From an uncultured Eubacteriales bacterium (GTDB lineage: Bacteria > Bacillota > Clostridia > Oscillospirales > Oscillospiraceae): a stretch of DNA of 13,792 nucleotides. Shown piece after piece: positions 7,188 through 13,698 of the stretch (position 1 is the stretch's first letter; the number at the start of each line of letters is the position of its first letter). The notes under the pieces were generated by a model. That model was not told the DNA's origin and made no database searches. It worked only from the letters and a program-made list of their open reading frames with translations. Position numbers and translations under genes: made by a program. Where the stretch lies: NCBI GenBank assembly GCA_934567745.1, contig CAKTJM010000039.1, positions 1-13,792 of the forward strand, written 5' to 3'.

Positions 7188-7471
7188 AGAAACCGACGAG
7201 CGGGAGGAGTACATCGGACCTCACCTCACCAAGCGAGCTGTGGGTGGTGCGAGCACAGCAGAGCGTGACCCGATGGAATGGACCCGTGAGGGCGAACCGA
7301 ACGACACGACCTGTCCAGTAGGGGAGACGGCATGACGGACCGTTACCAGACCGTCGGCACTTGATGGAGTGCGCTGAGTGGGCGCGAGACCGCGCCAAGC
7401 CGGGTGGCACCGCAGAAGCTCGATCTGCTTCTGTCCCTGCAAAGAGATGCAAGGGACGGGAGCGTTTTTTT
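7188..7471 (+). promoter_or_regulatory. T-box riboswitch, tryptophan-specific, controlling trpB
   Basis: Leader RNA that senses uncharged tRNA and permits read-through of a terminator. Stem I: AGTA (7208-7211) on the 5' side faces the specifier loop. CATCGG (7212-7217) pairs with CCGATG (7270-7275). The 3' side then reads GAA-TGG-ACC with TGG at 7279-7281, the tryptophan codon. An upper stem GCTGTG (7237-7242) with CACAGC (7254-7259) is also seen. Stem III is GGCGCG (7381-7386) with CGCGCC (7391-7396). The T-box core GGGTGGCACCGC spans 7402-7413. Its UGGC (7405-7408) would pair with GCCA, matching the G discriminator base of bacterial tRNA-Trp. The antiterminator would use 7402-7413 against GTCCC (7433-7437), which the terminator needs. 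Specifier, discriminator and the trpB gene all agree. Confidence 0.95.
7427..7471 (+). terminator. T-box regulated terminator
   Basis: A 14-bp stem with two G-T wobbles and one bulged A (7451) pairs 7427-7440 with 7449-7463 around an 8-base loop. One G and then seven Ts (7465-7471) follow. Its left arm overlaps bases required for the antiterminator, so the two folds exclude each other. Confidence 0.92.
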
Positions 7472-7528
7472 GTTCCCATCCCGCCAAACGCCCCCTGTCG
7501 AACGGGGCAAGAAAGGAGAACGAACGTT

Positions 7529-8902
7529 ATGAAGGACCAGGAGATCCCCTACAAGATCTATCTCAGCGAAGAGGAGATGCCGAAGGCATGGTACAACCTC
7601 CGCGCGGACATGAAGAACAAGCCCGCGCCGCTGATCCACCCCGCGACGCACCAGCCCATGGGCTTCGACGAGCTGCGCGGCGTGTTCTGCGACGAGCTGG
7701 TCCGGCAGGAGTTGAACGTGGACGATCCCTACATCCCGATCCCCGAGGACGTGCAGAAGTTCTACAAGATGTACCGTCCCTCCCCGCTGGTCCGCGCCTA
7801 CTGCCTGGAGGAGAAGCTGAAGACCCCCGCGAAGATCTATTACAAGTTCGAGGGCAACAACACCTCCGGCTCCCACAAGCTCAACTCCGCCATCGCCCAG
7901 GCGTACTACGCCAAGCACCAGGGCCTCAAGGGCGTGACCACCGAGACCGGTGCCGGTCAGTGGGGCACGGCGCTGTCCATGGCCTGCGCCTATCTGGATC
8001 TGGACTGCAAGGTCTACATGGTCAAGGTCAGCTATGAGCAGAAGCCCTTCCGCCGCGAGGTCATGCGCACCTACGGCGCGTCCGTCACCCCGTCCCCGTC
8101 CAACACGACGAACATCGGCCGCTCCATCCTGGAGAAGTACCCCGGCACCGGCGGCAGCCTCGGCTGCGCGATCAGCGAGGCTGTCGAGGTCGCCACGAGC
8201 ACCGAGGGCTATCGCTACGTGCTCGGCAGCGTGCTCAACCAGGTCTGCCTGCACCAGAGCGTGATCGGTCTGGAGACCAAGGCCGCCTGCGACAAGTACG
8301 GCATCAAGCCCGACCTGATCATCGGCTGCGCGGGCGGCGGCTCCAACCTGGCCGGTCTGATCGCCCCCTTCATGGGCGAGAAGCTGCGCGGCGAGGCGGA
8401 CTACCACTTCATCGCCGTCGAGCCGGCCTCCTGCCCGAGCCTGACCCGCGGCCGGTTCGCCTATGACTTCTGCGACACCGGCATGGTCTGCCCGCTGGCG
8501 AAGATGTACACCCTGGGCAGCGGCTTCATCCCCTCCCCGAACCACGCGGGCGGCCTGCGCTACCACGGCATGAGCGCCCTGCTATCCCAGCTGCACCGCG
8601 ACGGTCTGCTGGACGCCCGCGCGGTCGAGCAGACGTCGGTCTTCGCCGCGGCCGAGGAGTTCGCCCGCTGCGAGGGCATCCTGCCCGCGCCGGAGTCCAG
8701 CCACGCGATCCGCGTCGCGATGGACGAGGCGATCCGCTGCCGCGAGACCGGCGAGGAGAAGACCATCGTCTTCGGCCTGACCGGCACCGGCTACTTCGAC
8801 ATGTACGCCTACGCCAGCTACAACGACGGCACGATGACCGACTACATCCCCACCGACGAGGACCTGGCACGCGGCTTCGCGGGCCTGCCCCAGGTGGACT
8901 GA
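7529..8902 (+). CDS. trpB: Tryptophan synthase beta chain, TrpB2-type
   Basis: PLP enzyme that condenses indole with serine to give tryptophan. The 457-residue product is longer than ordinary TrpB (about 400). It has the N-terminal extension of the TrpB2/TrpB-like group (YKIYLSEEEMPKAWYNLRAD) and the RPSPLVRA segment. The PLP lysine is K117 in GSHKLNSA. ETGAGQWG (139-146) carries the catalytic Glu, and GCAGGGSN (266-273) holds the PLP phosphate. The start at 7529 has AGGAG ten bases upstream and lies 58 bases after the T-box terminator. The Trp T-box says the cell treats this gene as a tryptophan-supply gene. No trpA or other trp gene is adjacent, so it may use free indole, with TrpA elsewhere or absent. 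An intrinsic terminator follows, so it is probably a single-gene transcript. Confidence 0.95.
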   Translation: MKDQEIPYKIYLSEEEMPKAWYNLRADMKNKPAPLIHPATHQPMGFDELRGVFCDELVRQELNVDDPYIPIPEDVQKFYKMYRPSPLVRAYCLEEKLKTPAKIYYKFEGNNTSGSHKLNSAIAQAYYAKHQGLKGVTTETGAGQWGTALSMACAYLDLDCKVYMVKVSYEQKPFRREVMRTYGASVTPSPSNTTNIGRSILEKYPGTGGSLGCAISEAVEVATSTEGYRYVLGSVLNQVCLHQSVIGLETKAACDKYGIKPDLIIGCAGGGSNLAGLIAPFMGEKLRGEADYHFIAVEPASCPSLTRGRFAYDFCDTGMVCPLAKMYTLGSGFIPSPNHAGGLRYHGMSALLSQLHRDGLLDARAVEQTSVFAAAEEFARCEGILPAPESSHAIRVAMDEAIRCRETGEEKTIVFGLTGTGYFDMYAYASYNDGTMTDYIPTDEDLARGFAGLPQVD

Positions 8903-8936
8903 GCGATCGACGCCGGAAAAACGGATATGGACACGA

Positions 8937-8970
8937 ACACGCCGCAGGGAGATGATCCCTGCGGCGTGTC
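8937..8970. terminator. Intrinsic terminator after trpB, shared with the converging operon
   Basis: A 14-bp perfect stem, 8937-8950 (ACACGCCGCAGGGA) with 8956-8969, has loop GATGA and is followed on the plus strand by CTTTT. The converging minus-strand gene stops at 8973, so the same hairpin probably ends that transcript too, although its T-tract on that side is weak. Confidence 0.88.
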
Positions 8971-8972
8971 TT

Positions 8973-9941
8973 TTACTCCTTATGCGCCCTGCGTCCCGTC
9001 CGCACCGCGGCGTCGAGCCGCCGGACGGCCTCCGCTTGCTCCGGCCACGGGCAGAGCAGCCGGTCCAGCGTCCGCCCGAAGGTCGGCCGCACGAGGGCGA
9101 AGGGCAGGATCAGCCCATGCGGGACGGCCAGCGCCACGGCGGACGACAGCCACGCCCGGCGCTCCGTCCCCCGCCCCAGCTCCTGGCAGGCGACGGCGCA
9201 GAGGAGGGGCAGGTAGAGGTCCAGCAGGGTGAAGCTCTGCGGCCGCGCGTTCAGGACGAGGGCTGCCCGGGCGGCGGCCAGCAGCTCGACATAACGTCCC
9301 TTCCGAAGCAGCGCGTGGGCGTAGGCGCAGACCTCCAGCGGCCGCGCCGGGCCAGGCAGCCCGGCGACGCCGTCCGCCCCGGCGGGGACCGGCCGGGGCG
9401 GTCCCTGCGGCGCGAGGACGTCCAGCCCCAGCGCCATCAGGCCGGGGAGCGGATCGTCCGCATCGCCTGCCAGCTCATGCAAGGCGTCGATCGCGCCGCT
9501 GCATCCCGCCGCCGCGCCGAAGACCTGTTCGGCCAGGGCGGCCAGCAGGCAGACGCACGGCCAGATCGGCTCCTCCGGCCCGACCGTCCGGGACCGCTCG
9601 GCGGCGGGACCGGGGTCCCCGCGCAGGTAGGCCAGCTCCGCCCGGAGCTGCTCCCGCGCGTCCAGCCGCTCGTCGGGATCCTCCGCGGCGCGGTCCGGCC
9701 CATCCTTCGGCAGGGGGCGCGTCAGCCCGACCAGCCCGCAGGTGAGGTAGGCCGCGCGGGCCTCCGCCGGGTCCCGGCGGGCGCGGCGCGGGTCCTGCGG
9801 CTTGTGCGCGTCGATGGGGATCATCCAGCTGTTGCCGTATTTCCTTGCACCGGGGATCCGCCCGACCTTGCAGTATTGCTGCACGAGTCGGGGATGGATC
9901 CCCCAAGCGGCGGCAGTCTCTTTCGTGCTGATGTAGTCCAT
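8973..9941 (-). CDS. Helix-turn-helix protein with MalT/TPR-like C-terminal region
   Basis: The 322-residue product starts with a MerR/excisionase-like DNA-binding domain (residues 1 to about 50: MDYISTKETAAAWGI, VQQYCKVGRIPGA, YGNSWMIPIDAHKPQD). An Ala/Leu-rich helical region of about 270 residues follows, whose repeats (LRAELAYLRGD, CAYAHALLRKGRYVELLAAARAAL, LDLYLPLLCAVACQELGR) resemble the TPR-like arrays of MalT/LuxR-type activators. I recall longer clostridial relatives ending in a LuxR-type helix-turn-helix; this one stops before such a domain. It is likely a transcription regulator with unknown targets. The start at 9941 is set by AGGAGG (9951-9946) and by domain alignment; the open frame continues upstream without conserved sequence. 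It is the last gene of the minus-strand run, 47 bases after the transglutaminase gene. Confidence 0.8.
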   Translation of the reverse strand: MDYISTKETAAAWGIHPRLVQQYCKVGRIPGARKYGNSWMIPIDAHKPQDPRRARRDPAEARAAYLTCGLVGLTRPLPKDGPDRAAEDPDERLDAREQLRAELAYLRGDPGPAAERSRTVGPEEPIWPCVCLLAALAEQVFGAAAGCSGAIDALHELAGDADDPLPGLMALGLDVLAPQGPPRPVPAGADGVAGLPGPARPLEVCAYAHALLRKGRYVELLAAARAALVLNARPQSFTLLDLYLPLLCAVACQELGRGTERRAWLSSAVALAVPHGLILPFALVRPTFGRTLDRLLCPWPEQAEAVRRLDAAVRTGRRAHKE

Positions 9942-9945
9942 AGGA

Positions 9946-9951
9946 CCTCCT
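9946..9951 (-). promoter_or_regulatory. Ribosome binding site deciding the HTH gene start
   Basis: AGGAGG on the minus strand lies four bases before the ATG at 9941. It excludes the in-frame extension up to 10271, which overlaps the upstream gene. Confidence 0.8.
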
Positions 9952-9988
9952 GTCCCGGGGCCGCGGACGGCTCCGACGAGATAGATGA

Positions 9989-11125
9989 TCAGGCGCTGAG
10001 TTGGATGCTGACGGTGCCCATGCCGTCGTTGCAGCTGTACCAGATCGGGCCGTCCAAGCCGACGCCCGCCCGGCGGAGCAGCCCGTCGATCTCGCCCCGG
10101 TCGAAGAGCCGGTCCACGGCGGTGGGATAGACCGCGTCGGCGAAGCGCAGCGCCGCGCTCGCCTGCCCGGCGGCGGCGCACCGGGCCAGCGCGTCGGCGA
10201 TGCCGTCCGGGTCCCAGCGGTCGAACCACAGCCCGTTCGCGTGGTAGTAGTCGTACCGCTCCGTCGTGCACACGGGCACGGGGACGGTGTCGTCGATGGT
10301 GTGCTCACGCAGGAGGTCGGCGGTCGTGATGCAGAAATAGTCGTAGACCGGGCCGGGGATCGACCGCGCGCCGGTCGGGACGGGGTCGCCCCAGGTGGTG
10401 TCCACCCAGACGGGGGCCCCGTCGATCCAGACGAGGTCCCAGGCGTGGCTCTCGCCATGCCCGGTCCCGCTGATGTAGGCGCAGTCCACGCCGAGCCGTT
10501 CGAGGAGGTACTGGGTGGTCTTGGCGTAGCACCCGCACAGCCCGCGGCCCTCGACGAGGACGTTGACGATGGAGTTGTCCTCCACATCGGCATAGTCGGC
10601 GAAGGCGACGATCTCGTCGTAGACGGCGCGGACCTTCTCATAGTCGCCGGCATCGGCGGGCAGCCAGCCCAGGTGGTCCGTGACCCAGGCGTCGATCGTG
10701 GCCTGGGTGTCCGCGCGCTCCTGCGCGCCCATCGTGTAGAGGGGCAGATAGGCGGCGGACAGGGCCGTCTCGCCGAGGAAGGTCGTCTCGATCTGGCCGG
10801 TGCCGGAGAACCAGAACAGCTCCGGGTGGTCCCGGTCGATCGCCTGCACGGCGCGGCCGATCGCCTCGGCGTTGGCCCACAGCCTGTCGATCGTGTCCTC
10901 CTGCGCCTGGAGCGCGGGCAGGATCGTGTCGTACAGTGCCTGCTCCTGCGGCGTGAGGAACTGCTTCGTGTACCGGAAGCCGTCGTCCACGGCGACATAG
11001 TCCTCCGGCGGGGCGGGGACGGCCTGGGTCGCCGCCAGCCCGCCGATCAGCTCCCCTACGGAGCACCCGCCGAGCAGCAGCGCCGCGGCCACGGCCGCGC
11101 CCAGCCGCGCGATGGTCCGCCTCAC
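9989..11125 (-). CDS. Transglutaminase-like lipoprotein
   Basis: The 378-residue product starts with a lipoprotein signal: hydrophobic 9-18 and lipobox LLGGC with Cys21, so it should be anchored on the outer face of the membrane. The middle holds a papain-fold transglutaminase-like domain with a complete triad: Cys197 in GLCGCYAKTTQYLL, His227 in GHGESHAWDLVWIDG and Asp242 in WVDTTWGDP. Such domains act as proteases, peptidases or crosslinkers of cell-wall or surface proteins; the substrate is unknown. About 165 residues before the triad and 100 after it are unrecognised, with no cell-wall binding repeats. The GTG start overlaps the stop of the transketolase C-terminal subunit by four bases (GTGA) and has no clear Shine-Dalgarno, which points to translational coupling, an unexpected partner for a surface protein. 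Confidence 0.88.
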   Translation of the reverse strand: MRRTIARLGAAVAAALLLGGCSVGELIGGLAATQAVPAPPEDYVAVDDGFRYTKQFLTPQEQALYDTILPALQAQEDTIDRLWANAEAIGRAVQAIDRDHPELFWFSGTGQIETTFLGETALSAAYLPLYTMGAQERADTQATIDAWVTDHLGWLPADAGDYEKVRAVYDEIVAFADYADVEDNSIVNVLVEGRGLCGCYAKTTQYLLERLGVDCAYISGTGHGESHAWDLVWIDGAPVWVDTTWGDPVPTGARSIPGPVYDYFCITTADLLREHTIDDTVPVPVCTTERYDYYHANGLWFDRWDPDGIADALARCAAAGQASAALRFADAVYPTAVDRLFDRGEIDGLLRRAGVGLDGPIWYSCNDGMGTVSIQLSA

Positions 11126-12063
11126 TTGCGCGCCAGGCAGCGCCGCACGGCGGCGGCGATCCCGGCCCGGTCGAGGTGATAGGCGGCCATGAGCGTCTCA
11201 GGGGGACCGCTCTGGCCGAAGGTGCCCTCCACGGCGACGGCCTCCATGGGCACGGGGCAGCGGCGGACGACGACCTCGGCGACCGCGCCGAACAGCCCGG
11301 CGTGGATCTGGTGCTCCTCGGCGGTGACGATCGCGCCGCAGACGCGGGCGGCGTCGCAGATGGCCTCCTCGTCGATGGGCTTGATCGTGTGCAGGTCCAC
11401 CACGCGCAGGGAGACGCCCTCGGCCGCCAGGGCCTCGGCGGCCATCGTCGCCTCGTGGACCATGGCCCCGCAGGCGAAGACGGCGCAGTCGGACCCGTCG
11501 CGCACCGGGCGCGCCTTGCCGATGGTGAAGGGGGTGTCGTCGTCGGTGACGACGGGCACGGCCTCCCGCCCGAACCGGAAGTAGACCGGCCCGTCGATGT
11601 CCACGGCGGCGAGGACGGCCTTGCGGGTCTGGACGCTGTCGCACGGCGCGATGACGGTCATGCCCGGCAGGACGCGGGCGAGGGCGATGTCCTCCAGCGC
11701 CTGGTGGGTCGCGCCGTCCGGCCCGACGGAGATCCCGGCGTGCGCGCCGCCGAAGCGGACCTTCAGCCCGTTGTAGCACACGGTCGTGCGCATCTGGTCG
11801 AAGGCGCGGCCGGAGAGGAAGACGCCGTAGGTGGAGACGTAGGGGATCAGCCCGCCCAGGGCCAGACCGGCGGCGGTGCCGACGAGGTCCTGTTCGCTGA
11901 TGCCGAGGTTGGCGAAGTGGTCGGGATACTGGTCCCGGACCCAGTTGGTGCGGGTGGAGGCGGCGACGTCGGCGTCGAGGACGACCACGTCCGGCCGCGC
12001 GGCGCACAGGGCGAGCAGCCCCTCGCCATAGCCGTCGCGCTGGGGCACATATTTGATATCCAT
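11122..12063 (-). CDS. Transketolase, C-terminal subunit
   Basis: Second half of a split transketolase (313 residues), carrying the pyrimidine-binding and C-terminal domains of this thiamine-diphosphate enzyme of the non-oxidative pentose phosphate pathway. Seen are VVLDADVAAST, then FANLGISEQDLVGTAAGLAL with Glu57 as the residue expected to activate the cofactor, GPVYFRFGRE, and the C-terminal VDLHTIKPID and TAEEH blocks. The start at 12063 has AAGGAG (12077-12072) eight bases upstream. It follows the N-terminal subunit gene with a 35-base gap, and the two products must assemble to work. The same strand continues into the transglutaminase gene with a four-base overlap. The role is probably making ribose and erythrose phosphates from glycolytic intermediates. 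Confidence 0.96.
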   Translation of the reverse strand: MDIKYVPQRDGYGEGLLALCAARPDVVVLDADVAASTRTNWVRDQYPDHFANLGISEQDLVGTAAGLALGGLIPYVSTYGVFLSGRAFDQMRTTVCYNGLKVRFGGAHAGISVGPDGATHQALEDIALARVLPGMTVIAPCDSVQTRKAVLAAVDIDGPVYFRFGREAVPVVTDDDTPFTIGKARPVRDGSDCAVFACGAMVHEATMAAEALAAEGVSLRVVDLHTIKPIDEEAICDAARVCGAIVTAEEHQIHAGLFGAVAEVVVRRCPVPMEAVAVEGTFGQSGPPETLMAAYHLDRAGIAAAVRRCLARK

Positions 12064-12098
12064 GGGATCGACTCCTTCTCTTATCTGGATCGGGCGCG

Positions 12099-12899
12099 TC
12101 AGCCCAGCTCCGCCAGGGCGGCGGCGAGCTCCGCGTCGTTGGGGGCCTTGCCGTGCCAGGCGGGCTGGCCCTCCATGAAGGAGACGCCCTTGCCCTTGAC
12201 GGTCTTCGCCACGAGGACGGTGGGGACGCCCTTCGTCGCGGCGGCCTCGTCGAAGGCGGCCCGGAGGGCGGCGAGGTCGTGGCCGTCCACCTCGATGACG
12301 TGCCAGCCGAAGGCGCGGAACTTGTCTCCGATCGGCTCGACCTGCATGATGTCGCGGGTCAGCCCGTCGAGCTGCACGCCGTTGTCGTCCACGATGGCGC
12401 AGACGCCATCGAGCCGGAAGTGGGCGGCGGTCATCGCGGCCTCCCACACCTGGCCCTCCTGGATCTCGCCGTCGCCCATCAGGCAGTAGGTCCGATAGGA
12501 GCGCCCCGTCCGCCGGGCGGCCATGGCCAGCCCGTTCGCGATGGACAGCCCCTGCCCGAGCGAGCCGGAGGAGCAGTCGAGACCGGGGAGCCGCCCCATG
12601 TGCGGGTGCCCCTGGAGGGGGGAGCCGAACTGCCGCAGGGTCGGCAGCAGGGCGGGGTCGAAGAAGCCGCGGCGGGCCAGCACGCTGTAGAGCACGGGCG
12701 CAGCGTGGCCCTTGGAGAGGAGGAAGCGGTCGCGGTCCGGATCGTCGGGCCGCACGGGGTCCACGGACAGGACACCGCAGTAGAGCGTCGCGAGGATCTC
12801 CACGGCGGACAGGGAGCCGCCGGGGTGACCGGAGCCTGCGGCGTGGGTCATCGTGAGGACGTCGCGCCGGATGGTCCGGCACAGGGGGGCAAGGTCCAT
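12099..12899 (-). CDS. Transketolase, N-terminal subunit
   Basis: First half of a split transketolase (266 residues), binding the diphosphate end of thiamine diphosphate. Seen are AGSGHPGGSLS (around His24), SKGHAAPVLY, GHPHMGRLPG, SGSLGQGLSIANG and the cofactor/metal motif starting at GDGEIQEGQ (142-150) and closing at VDDNGVQ (170-176). Length and content match the usual small subunit. The ATG at 12899 is chosen because AAAGAGG (12916-12910) is ten bases upstream. The in-frame GTG at 12908 would be one base from that site and adds only three residues. It is the first gene of the minus-strand unit, followed by the C-terminal subunit, a lipoprotein and a regulator, with a candidate promoter at 12956-12984. 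Confidence 0.96.
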   Translation of the reverse strand: MDLAPLCRTIRRDVLTMTHAAGSGHPGGSLSAVEILATLYCGVLSVDPVRPDDPDRDRFLLSKGHAAPVLYSVLARRGFFDPALLPTLRQFGSPLQGHPHMGRLPGLDCSSGSLGQGLSIANGLAMAARRTGRSYRTYCLMGDGEIQEGQVWEAAMTAAHFRLDGVCAIVDDNGVQLDGLTRDIMQVEPIGDKFRAFGWHVIEVDGHDLAALRAAFDEAAATKGVPTVLVAKTVKGKGVSFMEGQPAWHGKAPNDAELAAALAELG

Positions 12900-12909
12900 G
12901 ATAGGCACA

Positions 12910-12916
12910 CCTCTTT
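12910..12916 (-). promoter_or_regulatory. Ribosome binding site deciding the transketolase N-subunit start
   Basis: AAAGAGG on the minus strand lies ten bases before the ATG at 12899. It is too close to the GTG at 12908 to serve it. Confidence 0.7.
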
Positions 12917-12920
12917 CTGT

Positions 12921-13043
12921 GATCGTTGGGACGGATCGTTGATATCATTAAGGAAAAGGTACCATAGCGGCGGGGGAAAGTCAATCGCGGATCGACCATT
13001 CAAGGCCGGATCGTTACCGCTCTGTGATCTTTCTGTAAACGAT
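12921..13043. repeat. Repeated GATCGTT elements between divergent promoters
   Basis: GATCGTTG occurs at 12921-12928 and 12934-12941 (13-base period). GATCGTTA is at 13009-13016, and the reverse form AACGAT is at 13038-13043. Two copies lie in the transketolase leader and two between the divergent promoters. A perfect palindrome TGATATCA (12940-12947) abuts the second copy. Binding by a regulator is possible; chance cannot be excluded. Confidence 0.4.
12956..12984 (-). promoter_or_regulatory. Candidate promoter of the transketolase operon
   Basis: On the minus strand TTGACT (12984-12979) is followed after 17 bases by TACCTT (12961-12956). The -35 is good and the -10 is weak. Transcription would start near 12949, about 50 bases before the start codon. 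A different -10 cannot be ruled out. Confidence 0.5.
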
Positions 13044-13055
13044 ATGCAAAAAGTA

Positions 13056-13083
13056 TTGACAAGATCGGAAAAGCACGTATCTT
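13056..13083 (+). promoter_or_regulatory. Promoter of the zinc-ribbon membrane protein gene
   Basis: TTGACA (13056-13061) and TATCTT (13078-13083) are separated by 16 bases in an AT-rich stretch. TAATAT at 13083-13088 is an alternative -10 but with a 21-base spacer. Transcription would start near 13090. Confidence 0.65.
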
Positions 13084-13115
13084 AATATAGATGAGCGGTG
13101 CGGTCCGCGCCGCGG

Positions 13116-13126
13116 AAAGGACGAGG
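13116..13126 (+). promoter_or_regulatory. Ribosome binding site deciding the zinc-ribbon protein start
   Basis: AAAGGACGAGG ends three bases before the ATG at 13130, with AAAGGA at eight bases. The in-frame ATG at 13091 lies at the predicted transcript start with no such site. Confidence 0.65.
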
Positions 13127-13129
13127 ACT

Positions 13130-13537
13130 ATGCGGATGTTCCTGGGCCGCCTCCTGGAGGGGCGCAACGGCAACGATGAGCTCAATCGCGCGATCATGGG
13201 GATCGGCGTCGCCTTCGCGGCGCTGTCGTTCTTCCTGCCCTGGGCGCAGGCCCGTATGGTGTTCCACTATGTCCTGATCGTGACGGCGGCGATCTGGTTC
13301 ACGCGCATGGTCTCGCGGAACCTGCCGCGCCGTCTGGAGGAGAACCGGCGCTTCCTGGCCTTCGCCGGCCGCCTGCGCGACGGTCAGGCGTGCCGCCGTG
13401 CGCACGCGGAACAGCGCCGCGCCTATAAGATCTTCAAGTGCCCGTCCTGCGGGACGAAGCTGCGCGTCCCCCGCGGGAAGGGGAGGATCAAGGTCACCTG
13501 CCGCCAATGCGGGGCGGTGTTCGAGGAGAAGTCCTGA
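13130..13537 (+). CDS. Small membrane protein with C-terminal zinc ribbon
   Basis: The 135-residue product has a short N-terminus, two hydrophobic segments (about residues 20-38 and 43-58), a basic arginine-rich stretch (64-100) and a C-terminal zinc ribbon: CPSC at 104-107 and CRQC at 124-127, separated by a basic LRVPRGKGRIKV loop. The ribbon resembles MJ0042-type zinc fingers. By charge, the basic C-terminal part with the ribbon should be cytoplasmic. I recall similar uncharacterised proteins in Clostridia but no assigned function; nucleic-acid or ribosome contact is only a guess. The start at 13130 is chosen on the purine-rich site at 13116-13126. It sits just upstream of tandem rRNA-type promoters and has no good terminator of its own. 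Confidence 0.8.
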   Translation: MRMFLGRLLEGRNGNDELNRAIMGIGVAFAALSFFLPWAQARMVFHYVLIVTAAIWFTRMVSRNLPRRLEENRRFLAFAGRLRDGQACRRAHAEQRRAYKIFKCPSCGTKLRVPRGKGRIKVTCRQCGAVFEEKS

Positions 13538-13556
13538 CTGGTTTTTGCGAAAAACC

Positions 13557-13606
13557 GAAAAACTTTTCCAAAAAGGCTTGACAGGAGCGTCTGGCGGTGC
13601 TATTAT
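13557..13606 (+). promoter_or_regulatory. Promoter P1 with AT-rich upstream tract, rRNA-operon type
   Basis: TTGACA (13578-13583), a spacer of exactly 17 bases and TATTAT (13601-13606). The 20 bases before the -35 are mostly A/T runs, like an UP element. This is one of the two strongest promoters in the window. Confidence 0.85.
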
Positions 13607-13663
13607 AGCAAAGCTGTCGCGAGGACAGGCACCGAAGATAGTGAAAGAGGACGAAAAGACCTC

Positions 13664-13692
13664 TTGACATTCGACGGAGATCGTGCTAAGAT
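13664..13692 (+). promoter_or_regulatory. Promoter P2, tandem to P1, rRNA-operon type
   Basis: TTGACA (13664-13669), 17 bases and TAAGAT (13687-13692), with its -10 starting 86 bases after that of P1. An inverted repeat AAGAGG (13645-13650)/CCTCTT (13660-13665) overlaps the -35. Confidence 0.85.
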
Positions 13693-13698
13693 ACGAAT

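Noticed and set aside
7472..7528. GCCCC/GGGGC stem between the T-box terminator and trpB as a second regulatory element
   Set aside because: Only five base pairs with a 9-base loop, not masking the ribosome binding site at 7514-7518; probably incidental.
9942..10271. N-terminal extension of the HTH protein
   Set aside because: Overlaps the transglutaminase gene in another frame; the AGGAGG site and the conserved MDYISTKE start both point to 9941.
10001..12489. Long plus-strand open frames opposite the transglutaminase and transketolase genes
   Set aside because: Val/Asp/Gly/Arg-rich mirror frames of high-GC genes, without ribosome binding sites or motifs.
12064..12999. Extension of the transketolase C-terminal subunit into the N-subunit gene
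   Set aside because: The extra residues are an out-of-frame reading of the N-subunit; the AAGGAG-ATG at 12063 fits the family start.
13540..13556. GGTTTTT/AAAAACC hairpin after the zinc-ribbon gene as a terminator
   Set aside because: The stem is A-T rich and followed by GAAAAAC, not a T-tract; better seen as part of the AT-rich tract before P1.
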